From Litorilituus sediminis (GTDB taxonomy: Bacteria > Pseudomonadota > Gammaproteobacteria > Enterobacterales > Alteromonadaceae), in the NCBI RefSeq assembly GCF_004295665.1, contig NZ_CP034759.1, forward strand, positions 3,968,001 through 4,032,000: a stretch of 64,000 nt of DNA, given 5' to 3'. The notes beneath the pieces are model-generated. The model made no database searches. It saw only the letters and a program-made list of their open reading frames with translations, and had not been told where the DNA came from. Position 1 is the stretch's first letter; each line of letters begins with the position of its first letter. A program made the position numbers and the translations under genes. Shown here piece after piece: positions 20,356 to 29,967 of this stretch.

Positions 20356-21373
20356 GCTTTTTACCTCGTGCTAGTGGGTTAAGAGCCGCATAGAAGAAAT
20401 CCGTTAGGATGTGAACAATAAATATAAAGCAAGATAGTACCAATAAACCACTTTGGATAGCGGTGTAATCTCGCTGATAAATGCTTTCAATGAGCCAGCG
20501 GCCAATACCCGGCCAACTGAATATGACTTCAGTGACCATAGCAATCGTTACTAGGTTCGCAAATTGTAAACCGACATGTCGGATAATTTTAATTAAAGCA
20601 TTTCTGATGGCGTGGCGAAAAATAATTTGCTGAGCGCTGAGGCCTTTGGCTCTTGCCGCACGAATATAACTTGTGGCTAAAACTTCAACCATAGAGGCAC
20701 GCGCTAAGCGAATAAAAATGGTAGCAGGAGCTAATGCTACGACACTTGCCGGTAAGATAATATGCATAGTGGCATCTTGAAATGCTTGCCACTTTTCTGG
20801 ACTGTTGCTTAGCAGAATATCAAAAAATAGTATGCCAGTTACCATGTCAATTTCAAATAATAAACTCAGTCTACCTGCTGATGGTAACCAGCCTAGCGTG
20901 ATAGAAAAGAGTAAAATAGCAAGTAAACCAAGCCAAAATACAGGAATGGAATAGCCTAGCATTGCCACAGACAAAATAACATTATCGCTGGTTTTGTTGT
21001 GTCTAATTGCCGCAATGAAACCTAAAGGAATACCGATAAGCATAGCTAACATCAGGGCGACTAGGCTTAATTCTATGGTTGCCGGTAATAGTTTTAAAAC
21101 CTCTGAGCTGATAGGGGTTTGGCTTGACATGGAAAGCCCTAAGTCACCATTGACAATATGGCTTAAATACGCCCAGTATTGCACAATAAAATTCTTATCG
21201 GCCTGGTAGGCATTGTTAAGCTCAGCTAGCTGGGTCGGGGTGGCATGAATTTGTCCAGAGAGATTAATAACCGCATCACCCGGAAATAAAAAGCCCAAAC
21301 TAAAAGAAAGTAAAGTTAACACCAACATGGTGAAAACAAACAGGCTTAATCGTCGAAGTGTAAAAATTAACAT
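20345..21373 (-). CDS. sapB: Peptide ABC transporter permease SapB
   Basis: An inner membrane permease of the DppB/OppB type, 342 residues. The N-terminal LRRLSLFVFTMLVLTLLSF helix, the PGDAVINLSGQ periplasmic segment and the EAA loop (YIRAARAKGLSAQQIIFRHAIRNALI) are visible. It starts 1 bp after the sapA stop and overlaps sapC. Confidence 0.93.
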   Translation of the reverse strand: MLIFTLRRLSLFVFTMLVLTLLSFSLGFLFPGDAVINLSGQIHATPTQLAELNNAYQADKNFIVQYWAYLSHIVNGDLGLSMSSQTPISSEVLKLLPATIELSLVALMLAMLIGIPLGFIAAIRHNKTSDNVILSVAMLGYSIPVFWLGLLAILLFSITLGWLPSAGRLSLLFEIDMVTGILFFDILLSNSPEKWQAFQDATMHIILPASVVALAPATIFIRLARASMVEVLATSYIRAARAKGLSAQQIIFRHAIRNALIKIIRHVGLQFANLVTIAMVTEVIFSWPGIGRWLIESIYQRDYTAIQSGLLVLSCFIFIVHILTDFFYAALNPLARGKKHGA

Positions 21374-21374
21374 G

Positions 21375-23057
21375 TTATTGCTGCTCCTCTAATTGCGTAG
21401 CAGCTGAAGTGGTTGCTTCTGACGGTGCTTGCTTAAATACATGATAAAAGCTGATACCGCCAAAATTAGCTAATATGTTGCCTTTTACATTAACACCGCG
21501 TGCTTGGTATCGTTTAGAGTGAGCAATAGGCAGTAAAGGTTTTTCATCGTGTAATATTTTCATCGCTTGAGCGTAGTAGCTTTTTCTATCAGCAACGTTT
21601 GCCGTTTTCAGCGCTTTTTCAATCAAGTCATCGTATGCTTGATTACACCAGAAGGTTCTATTATTACCTGTTTCTGTGGCTGAGCAGCTCAGCATAGGTG
21701 TGAAGAAATTATCAGGATCAGGATGATCTGCTGACCAGCCTAATAAAAAGCTTTGATGTTCTCCTTGCGCTAGCCTGCGTAAAAAGGTGCTCCATTCATA
21801 ACTGACAATATTCACTTTAATGCCAACTTTCTTTAAATCTGCTTGGATAAGCTTGGCCATAGTTACCGCGTTAGGGTTATAGGCTCGTTGCACAGGCATA
21901 GCCCATAAATCCATGGTAAAACCTTGAGCGTAGCCAGCCACCTCTAACAAGGCTCTAGCCTGATTAGGGTTATATTCATGATGCGGGATATTCTTGTCAT
22001 AGGCCCAAGAGGTTTGCGGTAATATAGAGTGAGCAGTGTCAGCCTCACCTTGATAAACGGTATCAACAAGCGCTTGTTTGTTTATCGCTAAACTGACCGC
22101 TAACCGTACTAGTTTACTGTCAAATGGCGGCTTTTTAGTATTAAAACCATAGTAACCAATGTTTAATGCGGTAACTGCATCAAGCGTTAAATCAGGTCGC
22201 TCAATAATTTTTTTATGGGCGATAGGGTAGCTGCTAACATCACACTCTTTTGCCAAAAGTTTTGTAAGCCGGCTCGTTTTACTTGGTGATATATCGTAAA
22301 CCAATTGTTCAATTTGAGCATTTTCTTGCCAGTAGTTTTCATGACGATAATAGCGAATCAGTGAGCCTACTCGATATTCTTTTAACTTAAACGGCCCTGT
22401 GCCAATTGGGTGGGTATCTATATCATGCATGGTATTGCGTTCGATTAGTTCTTGCGCATATTCAGCAGAGAGGATAATGGCAAAGTCTGTGGCTAAATTC
22501 GCTAAGAATGAGCTATCAGCGCGATTTAGCTGAAATCGTACGGTGTAATCATTTATTTTTTCTATGCTATCGACAAGGTTTTCAAATTCGACACTTTGAA
22601 AGAAAGGGTAAATGCCGCCAGAGATGTTATGAAAAGGGTGATTGGCATCTAAAATACGGTTAAAGCTGAAAATAACATCGTCAGCGTTTAGCTTACGGCT
22701 AGGGGTAAAATAGTCAGTTGCATGAAAACTCACATCTTTTCTTAAATAAAAGGTAATCTTTTTACCATCGCGTGTTACATGCCAAGATTTGGCAAGTGCA
22801 GGGACAATGGTATTGTCTGCTCCTTGATAGGTAATAAGTCGGTCATAGAGCTGGTGTGAGGTCGCATCAATCGTAGTACCTGATGTAACAAGCTGAGGGT
22901 TAAAGGTTTCTGGTGAGCCTTCAGAGCAATAAATGATACTGCGCTGGCTTACCGACTGTGTGTTTTGATCACTACAGGCGGCGAGCATAAAAATTGCTAG
23001 GAAGGCAAAATATAGCTGCAGCCAAGCTTTTGTATGTTTACTTAGATTAAAGTTCAT
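21375..23057 (-). CDS. sapA: Peptide ABC transporter substrate-binding protein SapA, predicted lipoprotein
   Basis: A family 5 extracytoplasmic solute-binding protein, about 560 residues, that captures peptides for the SapBCDF importer. The mature-domain signature IIYCSEGSPETFNPQ and the GTGPFKLKEY and WSADHPDPDNFFTPM stretches are typical of the dipeptide-binding family. The N-terminus has a signal with a lipobox (MLAAC), so it is probably lipid-anchored, unlike the soluble periplasmic E. coli SapA. The ATG at 23057 (MNFNLSKH) lies inside the end of pspF (11-bp overlap). Confidence 0.9.
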   Translation of the reverse strand: MNFNLSKHTKAWLQLYFAFLAIFMLAACSDQNTQSVSQRSIIYCSEGSPETFNPQLVTSGTTIDATSHQLYDRLITYQGADNTIVPALAKSWHVTRDGKKITFYLRKDVSFHATDYFTPSRKLNADDVIFSFNRILDANHPFHNISGGIYPFFQSVEFENLVDSIEKINDYTVRFQLNRADSSFLANLATDFAIILSAEYAQELIERNTMHDIDTHPIGTGPFKLKEYRVGSLIRYYRHENYWQENAQIEQLVYDISPSKTSRLTKLLAKECDVSSYPIAHKKIIERPDLTLDAVTALNIGYYGFNTKKPPFDSKLVRLAVSLAINKQALVDTVYQGEADTAHSILPQTSWAYDKNIPHHEYNPNQARALLEVAGYAQGFTMDLWAMPVQRAYNPNAVTMAKLIQADLKKVGIKVNIVSYEWSTFLRRLAQGEHQSFLLGWSADHPDPDNFFTPMLSCSATETGNNRTFWCNQAYDDLIEKALKTANVADRKSYYAQAMKILHDEKPLLPIAHSKRYQARGVNVKGNILANFGGISFYHVFKQAPSEATTSAATQLEEQQ

Positions 23058-24162
23058 CAGCGTTATTACCATCTAATAAGTTATACTTTTTAAGGTAGCC
23101 TCTTAATTGGTGATAAGTTAACTCTAATGCTTCCGCGGTTTTCTTTTGGTTATATTGACAGTGCGCTAATGCACTTTGGATTAGCTCAATTTCATAATCT
23201 TGCGATAACGACTTAAGTGATTGCGGATATTGCCCGTTGATCGCTTGCGGTGTTGTGGTACTTATTAAGCTGACATCTTCATTCGTTGATGTTTTTTGAG
23301 TTTCTTGTACTTGCTCTTGGCTAGATGTTTCAGCAGGTGCAGTTACTCTATCATTGGTCTTAACTCGCTGGCTTGGCCTATAAGGTGACTCGAATGGGTC
23401 TATCACTAATTCATGTACTGGTAAATGCGGATTGTTGCACCGGTAAACGCTACGCTCAACGACATTTTTAAGCTCGCGAATATTACCCGGCCAGTGGTAA
23501 TCAAGCATGCTACGCTTGGCTTTTTCAGTGAAGCCACTAAATAACTCAAAATCTAATTCACGCGCCATGTTAATGGCAAAGTGCTCGGCGAGCATGATAA
23601 TATCTTCAAGCCTTTCTCGTAAAGGTGGCAAGGTAACTACATCAAAAGCTAGCCTATCAAGTAAGTCAGCTCTAAATTGTCCAGAAGAAGCTAAGCTAGG
23701 TAAATCTTCATTGGTCGCGGCGATAAGGCGAACATCAGTGGCAATGGTTCGTGAGCCACCAACACGCTCAAATTCACCATACTCTACAACACGTAGTAAT
23801 TTTTCTTGAATTAAGCCTGAAGTATTGGCAATTTCATCTAAGAATAATGTGCCTTTATCTGCTCGTTCAAAACGGCCTTCATGGCGTTTACTGGCGCCGG
23901 TAAATGCACCACTGTCATAGCCAAATAGTTCAGTCTCTAAAAGGTTCTCGTTTAATGCTGCACAATTAAGCTTAAGGTAACTTTGCTCCCAACGTTTTGA
24001 CAGGTAATGCAAACGTGCGGCAACCAGCTCTTTACCAGTACCACGCTCACCAATGATAAGTACAGGTTTACTTAAGGGAGCAATTTGCGAAATTTGTTCT
24101 AAAACTTCAAGAAAACTATTTGATTGTCCAAGTAAATTATCTTGCTGATTAAAACGAGCCAT
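23047..24162 (-). CDS. pspF: Phage shock protein operon transcriptional activator
   Basis: A sigma54-dependent AAA+ activator of pspA, held inactive by PspA. It has no receiver domain, as expected. Walker A GERGTGKE is at about 38-45 and the sigma54-contacting GAFTGA loop at 85-90. A Fis-type helix-turn-helix lies at the C-terminus (KKTAEALELTYHQLRGYLKKY). At about 371 residues it is longer than E. coli PspF because of a Q/T/S-rich linker at roughly 250-320. The start is taken as ATG 24162. It is divergent from pspA and overlaps sapA downstream. Confidence 0.94.
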   Translation of the reverse strand: MARFNQQDNLLGQSNSFLEVLEQISQIAPLSKPVLIIGERGTGKELVAARLHYLSKRWEQSYLKLNCAALNENLLETELFGYDSGAFTGASKRHEGRFERADKGTLFLDEIANTSGLIQEKLLRVVEYGEFERVGGSRTIATDVRLIAATNEDLPSLASSGQFRADLLDRLAFDVVTLPPLRERLEDIIMLAEHFAINMARELDFELFSGFTEKAKRSMLDYHWPGNIRELKNVVERSVYRCNNPHLPVHELVIDPFESPYRPSQRVKTNDRVTAPAETSSQEQVQETQKTSTNEDVSLISTTTPQAINGQYPQSLKSLSQDYEIELIQSALAHCQYNQKKTAEALELTYHQLRGYLKKYNLLDGNNADEL

Positions 24163-24287
24163 ATACAACCTATTATTTGGTTTTTTTCACTAACAAATAG
24201 TGTATTTCATTAACTGAGAGGATTAAAGACTTTTTATAAAAATATAATAAGTTCTTAAAAAACAATGTGGTATCATTTTTTTTAAAC

Positions 24288-24303
24288 TTGGCGTAGATAA
24301 TGA
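24288..24303 (+). promoter_or_regulatory. Candidate sigma54 promoter of pspA
   Basis: TTGGCGTAGATAATGA has GG and GA separated by 10 bp, resembling the -24/-12 layout TGGCAC-N5-TTGC. The -12 element is imperfect. Placement in the pspF-pspA divergent region, about 100 nt before pspA, supports it. Confidence 0.45.
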
Positions 24304-24400
24304 ATAGCTTGTAAGTGTACATTAGCTGCAAGTTAAATATAGCTAAGATACATTTTTTGAGCTATTGTCGGTGCAAATTTGCGCCATAGAGGAAGAAGTT

Positions 24401-25063
24401 ATGGGTATTTTTTCAAGATTCACAGATATTGTTAATTCAAACATTAATAGTTTGTTAGATAAAGCAGAAGATCCTGCCAAAATGGTACGTTTGATCATTC
24501 AGGAAATGGAAGATACCTTGGTTGAAGTTCGTTCAAGCTCTGCTAAAACATTAGCAGATAAAAAAGAGCTTTCTAGACAAGTAGTACGTTTTGAAAATGA
24601 AGCAGCGCAGTGGCAAGAAAAAGCTGAGTTAGCCTTAAGTAAAGATAGAGAAGATCTTGCGCGTGCGGCATTAATGGAAAAGAAAAAGTGTAGTGAAAGC
24701 GCACAAGCACTCGTTGATGAGCTGGCACATACAGATGAGCATTTAAGTAAACTGCAAGATGAGATTACGCAATTGCAAGAAAAGCTCGCTGATGCTAAAG
24801 CAAGACAAAAAGCGATAATTATGCGTGAAAAAACAGCAAGTTCTCGCTTGAAAGTTAAGAAAAATATTAACAGTGAACGCGTTAACGATGCACTAAGTCG
24901 CTTTGATCATTATGAGCGTAAAATTGATGATATTGAAGCGCAGGTCGAGTCTTATGACTTAGGTAGTAAATCATTATCTGATGAAATTGCTGAGCTTGAG
25001 TCTGATGAGAAAATTGATGATGAATTAGCGCAATTAAAAGCTAAAATGAAAGAAAATAAATAA
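24401..25063 (+). CDS. pspA: Phage shock protein A
   Basis: A membrane-stress effector and PspF inhibitor of the PspA/IM30/ESCRT-III family. The 220-residue protein is almost entirely coiled coil and begins MGIFSRFTDIVNSNINSLLDKAEDP, the conserved amphipathic helix. The start is ATG 24401 with GAGGAAG upstream; an in-frame start at 24365 adds 12 unconserved residues. First gene of pspABC. Confidence 0.97.
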   Translation: MGIFSRFTDIVNSNINSLLDKAEDPAKMVRLIIQEMEDTLVEVRSSSAKTLADKKELSRQVVRFENEAAQWQEKAELALSKDREDLARAALMEKKKCSESAQALVDELAHTDEHLSKLQDEITQLQEKLADAKARQKAIIMREKTASSRLKVKKNINSERVNDALSRFDHYERKIDDIEAQVESYDLGSKSLSDEIAELESDEKIDDELAQLKAKMKENK

Positions 25064-25131
25064 TACCAACACTAAGATTCATTTGTAGTTATCAGTTATC
25101 GTTCCCTCAGGAACATGTAAGGAGAAGCATA

Positions 25132-25359
25132 GTGCACGATATTATAATGGCACCCGTGATAATTTTCATGGTCATCGTAGCCCCAATTTGGTTAGTTTTA
25201 CACTACAGAAGTAAACGACAAGTAAGCCAAGGTTTGAGCGAAGAAGAATATATTCAGTTATCTGAATTGTCTGAAATGGCTGACAAAATGAGTGAGCGTA
25301 TTCAAACTTTAGAAGCTATTTTAGATGCTGAAACCCCTGATTGGAGAAGCAAGGTATGA
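25132..25359 (+). CDS. pspB: Phage shock protein B
   Basis: A 75-residue inner membrane protein with one N-terminal transmembrane helix (IIFMVIVAPIWLVLHY) and a cytoplasmic coiled coil ending in RIQTLEAILDAETPDW, the PspB signature. It starts at a GTG with GGAGA 6-7 nt upstream. With PspC it senses secretin mislocalisation and relieves PspA inhibition of PspF. Its stop overlaps the pspC start. Confidence 0.95.
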   Translation: MHDIIMAPVIIFMVIVAPIWLVLHYRSKRQVSQGLSEEEYIQLSELSEMADKMSERIQTLEAILDAETPDWRSKV

Positions 25360-25805
25360 GTAAACGACGTGGAGAGTTATTTCGTAACCCCAGTCGTGGA
25401 AAAATAGCCGGGGTTTGTGCTGGGGTTGCTGATTATTTTGGCTGGGAAACATGGCTGGTTAGAATATTGGTTGTTTCTGGTGTACTTTTTGGCATGCCAT
25501 TTTTGATTTTAGTGTATGTGGCAGCTTGGTTTATTTTAGATAAAGATCCTAGCTCTGCTGCTTTTGTTAAAGGCAAGCGAGGACAAAATGTCAGTGGTTA
25601 TGACCGGACAAAGTCCTCTGAAGATGAACTGGCCAGTGAGTCGATTAAAGTAAAAGCCCGAGTTTGGCAATCAGGTGAGCCGCCTAAACAAGCGTTTCAC
25701 GATATTCGCCGAAAGTTTCGAACCTTAGAACATAAGCTACAAAACCTTGAAAAATACGTGACCTCGACGGAGTTTACGGTGTCGCGAGAGATCAATAAGT
25801 TATAG
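25356..25805 (+). CDS. pspC: Phage shock protein C
   Basis: A 149-residue inner membrane sensor. The PspC domain is at the N-terminus (IAGVCAGVADYFGWETWLVRI, then a membrane segment with a G-x-P turn). The C-terminal part ends in KYVTSTEFTVSREINKL, as in other gammaproteobacterial PspC. The ATG overlaps the pspB stop (ATGA). A basic linker of about 50 residues separates the two halves and is longer than in E. coli. Confidence 0.94.
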   Translation: MSKRRGELFRNPSRGKIAGVCAGVADYFGWETWLVRILVVSGVLFGMPFLILVYVAAWFILDKDPSSAAFVKGKRGQNVSGYDRTKSSEDELASESIKVKARVWQSGEPPKQAFHDIRRKFRTLEHKLQNLEKYVTSTEFTVSREINKL

Positions 25806-25811
25806 TGATAG

Positions 25812-25836
25812 AAGCAGGCAAATAGCCTGCTTTTTA
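25812..25836 (+). terminator. Terminator after pspABC
   Basis: Stem AAGCAGGC/GCCTGCTT (25812-25819 with 25825-25832) with a 5-nt loop, followed by TTTA. It suggests ycjX-ycjF has its own promoter or depends on read-through. Confidence 0.7.
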
Positions 25837-25946
25837 TTGCCAGTCTTATCGTAAGAAAGCTAGGGTAGGCACTATGAATTCGCTTTTAAAGCTTATATCA
25901 TCAAGTAGAGTTTTAGTTAAAGTAATAATAAAAATTTCAATAGCCT

Positions 25947-27410
25947 ATGGCAATTATAAAAAAGCAACGTATCGAAAAACTAAAGAATAAGGCCAGCGAA
26001 ATGCTGAGTCGTAGCATTGATCAGCATATTAATTTGGCTGTGACAGGTCTTAGTCGTAGTGGTAAAACAGCTTTTATCACGTCATTGGTCAACCAATTAA
26101 TCAATGAAGGCAATAAGAGTAAATTAAGCTTTTTTGATCCGGTTCATCAAGGAAATTTTATTGCCGCTAAACGTGTTCCTCAAAAAAATTATCAAGTTGC
26201 TAGGTTTGATTATGAGGGCGGGATCACGGCACTTACGGCTAAACAACCACATTGGCCTGAGCCGACACATGGTATTAGTGAGTTGCGTTTAGCGATTAGG
26301 TATCAACCTAAATCGTCATTGCTTAGGTATGCTACCGATATGGCGACACTAACGGTTGATATTACCGATTACCCAGGTGAGTGGTTGCTTGATTTACCTA
26401 TGCTAAAACAAACGTTTGAGCAATGGTCGGATGTAACACTGGCATTATTAAAACAAGCGCCACGTAATAGTTACGCACAAGAGTTTTTGAATAAAATTGC
26501 AGATATAGACCCTTTTGCCCCCGCCAATGAAGAGCAAATTGCGCAATTATCGGCAGAATATACGCAACTATTACATCAGTTTCGCCATGAACTAGGGCTT
26601 TCGGTGATTCAACCGGGTAGATTTATTCTTCCAGGGGAGCTTGCTGGTGCGCCAATACTTGAGTTTTTCCCTTATGCGGGTTTTGATGATATTGATCTTA
26701 ATCGTTATCAAAATGCGGATGATACCAGTTTTATTGGTATGCTCAGAGCACGCTTTATTGAGTACAAAGAAAGCGTTGTCCGTAAGTTTTATCAAAAGCA
26801 TTTTTCTCGCTTTGACCGGCAAATCGTATTGGCTGACTGCTTAAACCCACTGAATAAGGGGGAAGAGAGTTTTGCTGATTTAGAGTTGGCTATCAGTATG
26901 ATTTTAGAAAGTTATCGTTATGGTCAGTCGGGCATATTTTCCCGGGTATTCTCGCCCCGTATTGATAAGTTATTATTTGCGGCAACAAAAGCTGATCATG
27001 TAACGCCTGAACAACACGCGCCATTGGTTTCTTTGTTAAATCAGTTAATCCATCAAAGTAAGCATCATATTAGCTTTGAAGCGATTGAGATCAAAACCCT
27101 TGCTATCGCGTCAGTGAAAGCAACTAGCTCAGGTTTTATTCAACATCAAGGAAAGAAAGTTCCCGTTATTCAAGGTGTTACACAACAGAAATTTGAGCAG
27201 AATGATGACGCTGAAAGCAGCACGAATAAGCAAATAACCTTGTTTCCTGGTGCTGTACCTGAAAAACTACCCACGCAAAGCTACTGGCAAGCGCAAGCGT
27301 TCAATTTTATTAATTTTGCTCCTACGCAAGGTTTAAGCAAGCACGAGTGTTTGCCCCACGTTCGTATGGATCAAGTATTGCAATTTTTATTGGCAGATAA
27401 AATGATATGA
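25947..27410 (+). CDS. ycjX: YcjX-family GTPase/ATPase (DUF463)
   Basis: A P-loop NTPase of 487 residues belonging to the stress-linked YcjX family found next to psp genes in gammaproteobacteria. Walker A is LAVTGLSRSGKTAFITSLVNQL (about residue 33 on), and a DITDYPGEWLLDLP segment looks like a Walker B/G3 region. No membrane segment. It overlaps ycjF by 4 bp. Its exact role is unknown; the context points to envelope stress. Confidence 0.9.
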   Translation: MAIIKKQRIEKLKNKASEMLSRSIDQHINLAVTGLSRSGKTAFITSLVNQLINEGNKSKLSFFDPVHQGNFIAAKRVPQKNYQVARFDYEGGITALTAKQPHWPEPTHGISELRLAIRYQPKSSLLRYATDMATLTVDITDYPGEWLLDLPMLKQTFEQWSDVTLALLKQAPRNSYAQEFLNKIADIDPFAPANEEQIAQLSAEYTQLLHQFRHELGLSVIQPGRFILPGELAGAPILEFFPYAGFDDIDLNRYQNADDTSFIGMLRARFIEYKESVVRKFYQKHFSRFDRQIVLADCLNPLNKGEESFADLELAISMILESYRYGQSGIFSRVFSPRIDKLLFAATKADHVTPEQHAPLVSLLNQLIHQSKHHISFEAIEIKTLAIASVKATSSGFIQHQGKKVPVIQGVTQQKFEQNDDAESSTNKQITLFPGAVPEKLPTQSYWQAQAFNFINFAPTQGLSKHECLPHVRMDQVLQFLLADKMI

Positions 27411-28468
27411 CAAAAGAGACTTCACCAGAGCAACAGCAACAAATTTTATTTTCTGAGCCGAGTTTAATTGATGAGTCAAAACTAGATGAGCCTTCACTTA
27501 AGCAAAGTCAGCAGCAATTATTTGATAACGAAGCCTATTTACCTGATAGCATTGAGGAAATAGAAACGTCTGAGTTGCAAAATGAATTATTGCAGCATGA
27601 TATTGAAGATGTTGAGCAATCAAGTATGCCGTGGATTTGGCGTATTATTTTTGTGTTGCTTATGTCTATTGTTACCATTGAAGCAGTAGACTTCTTTATT
27701 GAAGGCTTTACTACATCTCCCTTTCTAACCAGTTTGTATGGCGCAATTTTGGCGGCTCTTGTTGTCGTCAGTGGTACTGCGTTATTTAAAGAGCTGGTGG
27801 GTCTAAAGCAATTTAAAGCCAGACAGCAGCAAAAGCAACAAGCACTGGCTTTATCTCAGGCGCAATCTGAAGGAAATGTAGAGGACTTATGTAATGCCAT
27901 AAGTAGTACCTTGCCTTGTGATATTGTTTTTAGTCAAGAGCAGGCCTGGCAGCAAGCGCTATCTGATGCGCACTCACAGCAAGAGTTACTGCAACTCTAC
28001 TCCCGCTTAGTTTTAGAGAAGGTTGATGATAAAGCGATAGCTGAAGTGGCGAAGTTCTCATCGGAAGCTGTTGTATTAGTTGCCTTAAGCCCTGTTGCTA
28101 TTATTGATATGTTGATTATTTTATCTAGAAATTTACGGATGATTAATAAAATAGCAGGCTTGTACGGATTAAAATTAGGTTACTGGAGCCGTATTAAATT
28201 AATAAAGCAAGTGTTTGTTAATATGGCTTATGCAGGCGCTAGTGAAATTGTTGCAGATTTAGGGAGTGATGTGCTTGGCGCTGAGTTATTAGGCAAGTTA
28301 TCAACCAAGCTGGCACAAGGTTTAGGGGCAGGTATGTTAACGGCCAGACTCGGCATAAAAACAATGCAGCTTTGTAGGCCATTAGCATTTGACGATAAGC
28401 CTAAGCTGAGCCATGTACGTTCACAAGTTGTCGAGCAAATCAAAGGGCTAATCAAGCCAGCTAAATAA
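27407..28468 (+). CDS. ycjF: YcjF inner membrane protein (UPF0283)
   Basis: A 353-residue inner membrane protein partnered with YcjX. A long acidic N-terminal cytoplasmic region is followed by two adjacent membrane helices (about 80-130, IIFVLLMSIVTIEAVDFF and LYGAILAALVVVSGTALF) and a conserved C-terminal domain with a further hydrophobic hairpin (LVALSPVAIIDMLIIL). The ATG overlaps the ycjX stop. Same order as E. coli psp-ycjXF-tyrR. Confidence 0.9.
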   Translation: MTKETSPEQQQQILFSEPSLIDESKLDEPSLKQSQQQLFDNEAYLPDSIEEIETSELQNELLQHDIEDVEQSSMPWIWRIIFVLLMSIVTIEAVDFFIEGFTTSPFLTSLYGAILAALVVVSGTALFKELVGLKQFKARQQQKQQALALSQAQSEGNVEDLCNAISSTLPCDIVFSQEQAWQQALSDAHSQQELLQLYSRLVLEKVDDKAIAEVAKFSSEAVVLVALSPVAIIDMLIILSRNLRMINKIAGLYGLKLGYWSRIKLIKQVFVNMAYAGASEIVADLGSDVLGAELLGKLSTKLAQGLGAGMLTARLGIKTMQLCRPLAFDDKPKLSHVRSQVVEQIKGLIKPAK

Positions 28469-28581
28469 AACTAATGGTGAATGCTAACGAATAAACGCAG
28501 TTATTATCTGGCTAGTATGAAATGCTAAGTGACTGTCACAGTTATATTTAGTTTCAGCATTATCAACAATGTAAATCACAC

Positions 28582-28599
28582 TGTAAGTTTAGGTGTACA
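28582..28599 (+). promoter_or_regulatory. Candidate TyrR box upstream of phhA
   Basis: TGTAAG-TTTAGG-TGTACA matches 10 of the 12 fixed bases of the TyrR consensus TGTAAA-N6-TTTACA and keeps the essential G and C 14 bp apart. A further TGTAAA half-site starts 12 bp upstream. It lies 116 bp before the phhA start. Confidence 0.55.
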
Positions 28600-28714
28600 A
28601 GAATAGGGTTTGTCTGTTTTTTGACCGTTTGTTTGTGCTTTTAATTCTAGCTTTGCCTGCCTTAAGATTAGGGAAAGCGAAACTTAAAAAAATTATTACA
28701 ACAAGGTTAAGCCA

Positions 28715-29518
28715 ATGACAAAGAAAACAGCTTATGTTTCTAAACTCCCTGATGAAACAGGCAATATTATATGGACAGATGAAGAAAATGCTATCTGGAG
28801 TGAGCTAATTACTCGACAACTTGCCTGCATTGAAGGTAAAGCATGTGATGAGTATATGCACGGTTTGCACAAGTTAAATTTACCTAAAGATCGAGTGCCG
28901 CAACTTGGTGAGGTAAATGAAGTGCTACAAGCTGAAACAGGTTGGCAATGTTATCCTGTTCCTGCATTGATTGGCTTTGGCGAATTTTTTAAGTTGCTTT
29001 CAGAGAAGAAGTTTCCTGTTGCAACCTTCATTAGAACGCGTGAAGAGTTAGATTACCTACAAGAGCCGGATATTTTCCATGAAATATTTGGTCACTGCCC
29101 GCTATTAACAAACCCCTCATTTGCAAATTACACTCAGGCTTATGGAAAAATGGGCTTACAAGCAAGTCATGAGCAGCGCGTGTTTTTAGCAAGGCTTTAC
29201 TGGTTTACCATAGAGTTTGGTTTACTCGATACGCCACAAGGTATAAAGCTTTACGGTGGTGGCATCTTATCTTCTCCGGGCGAAACTGATTATGCTCTGA
29301 ATAATGAGCAGGTAGAGCGCCAACCGTTCAATATTTTAGATGTGCTGAGAACGCCTTATCGAATTGATATTATGCAACCTATATATTATATGATTCCTGA
29401 GCTTGCCTATTTGGATGAGATACGACAGTTTGAAGTAGAAGAGATCATGGAACTGGTTGCCAAAGCACAAATGTTGGGGTTATATCCGGCAAAATATCCA
29501 GCGAAAGAAGCAAGTTAA
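28715..29518 (+). CDS. phhA: Phenylalanine 4-monooxygenase
   Basis: A monomeric pterin-dependent hydroxylase converting phenylalanine to tyrosine, 267 residues, the bacterial single-domain form without the regulatory ACT domain. The iron ligands are visible as the two histidines of HEIFGHCPLL and the glutamate of FTIEFGLL. The WxxxNE-type N-terminus is also typical. A TyrR box precedes the gene. phhB, which recycles the pterin, follows after 57 bp, so the two are likely one operon. Confidence 0.97.
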   Translation: MTKKTAYVSKLPDETGNIIWTDEENAIWSELITRQLACIEGKACDEYMHGLHKLNLPKDRVPQLGEVNEVLQAETGWQCYPVPALIGFGEFFKLLSEKKFPVATFIRTREELDYLQEPDIFHEIFGHCPLLTNPSFANYTQAYGKMGLQASHEQRVFLARLYWFTIEFGLLDTPQGIKLYGGGILSSPGETDYALNNEQVERQPFNILDVLRTPYRIDIMQPIYYMIPELAYLDEIRQFEVEEIMELVAKAQMLGLYPAKYPAKEAS

Positions 29519-29575
29519 GTTCGCAATGAACCTAATAGAATGATTAAGAACAATTAAAATTAAAGGAAATGCACA

Positions 29576-29929
29576 ATGACACAAACATCTTCTGAAAAAT
29601 TATCAATGCAAGTATGTGAGGCTTGCCAAGCGGATGCTCCTAAAGTAAGTGATGAGGAATTAAAAGAGTTACTGGCACAAATTCCAGATTGGATTCCGCA
29701 AGTGCGTGATAATGTTATGATGCTTGAGCGTGAGTATAAATTTAAAAACTTCAAACTTGCTTGGGCCTTCTCTAATAAAGTGGCTGAATTGGCTGAAGAA
29801 GAATTTCACCACCCGTCAATTTTGTTGGAATGGGGTAAAGTGACCATTACTTGGTGGACGCACGCTATCGGTGGTTTACACAAGAATGACTTTATCTGCG
29901 CAGCCAAAACGGATCAGTTATTAGATTAA
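29576..29929 (+). CDS. phhB: Pterin-4a-carbinolamine dehydratase
   Basis: Dehydrates 4a-hydroxytetrahydropterin produced by PhhA, allowing regeneration of tetrahydropterin. The 117 residues include the active-site segment [22 protein letters not shown], with the conserved His-His-Pro and the later Thr-His. A Shine-Dalgarno AAAGGAAAT precedes the ATG. Same operon as phhA, directly upstream of tyrR. Confidence 0.96.
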   Translation: MTQTSSEKLSMQVCEACQADAPKVSDEELKELLAQIPDWIPQVRDNVMMLEREYKFKNFKLAWAFSNKVAELAEEEFHHPSILLEWGKVTITWWTHAIGGLHKNDFICAAKTDQLLD

Positions 29930-29967
29930 CGAACTTTACGTTAAGGTAAAGTAAACTATTTGAAAGT

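Noticed and set aside
28570-28587. TGTAAATCACACTGTAAG as a further TyrR box
   Set aside because: The right half is not TTTACA-like and the essential C is missing, so only the overlapping 28582-28599 site is kept.
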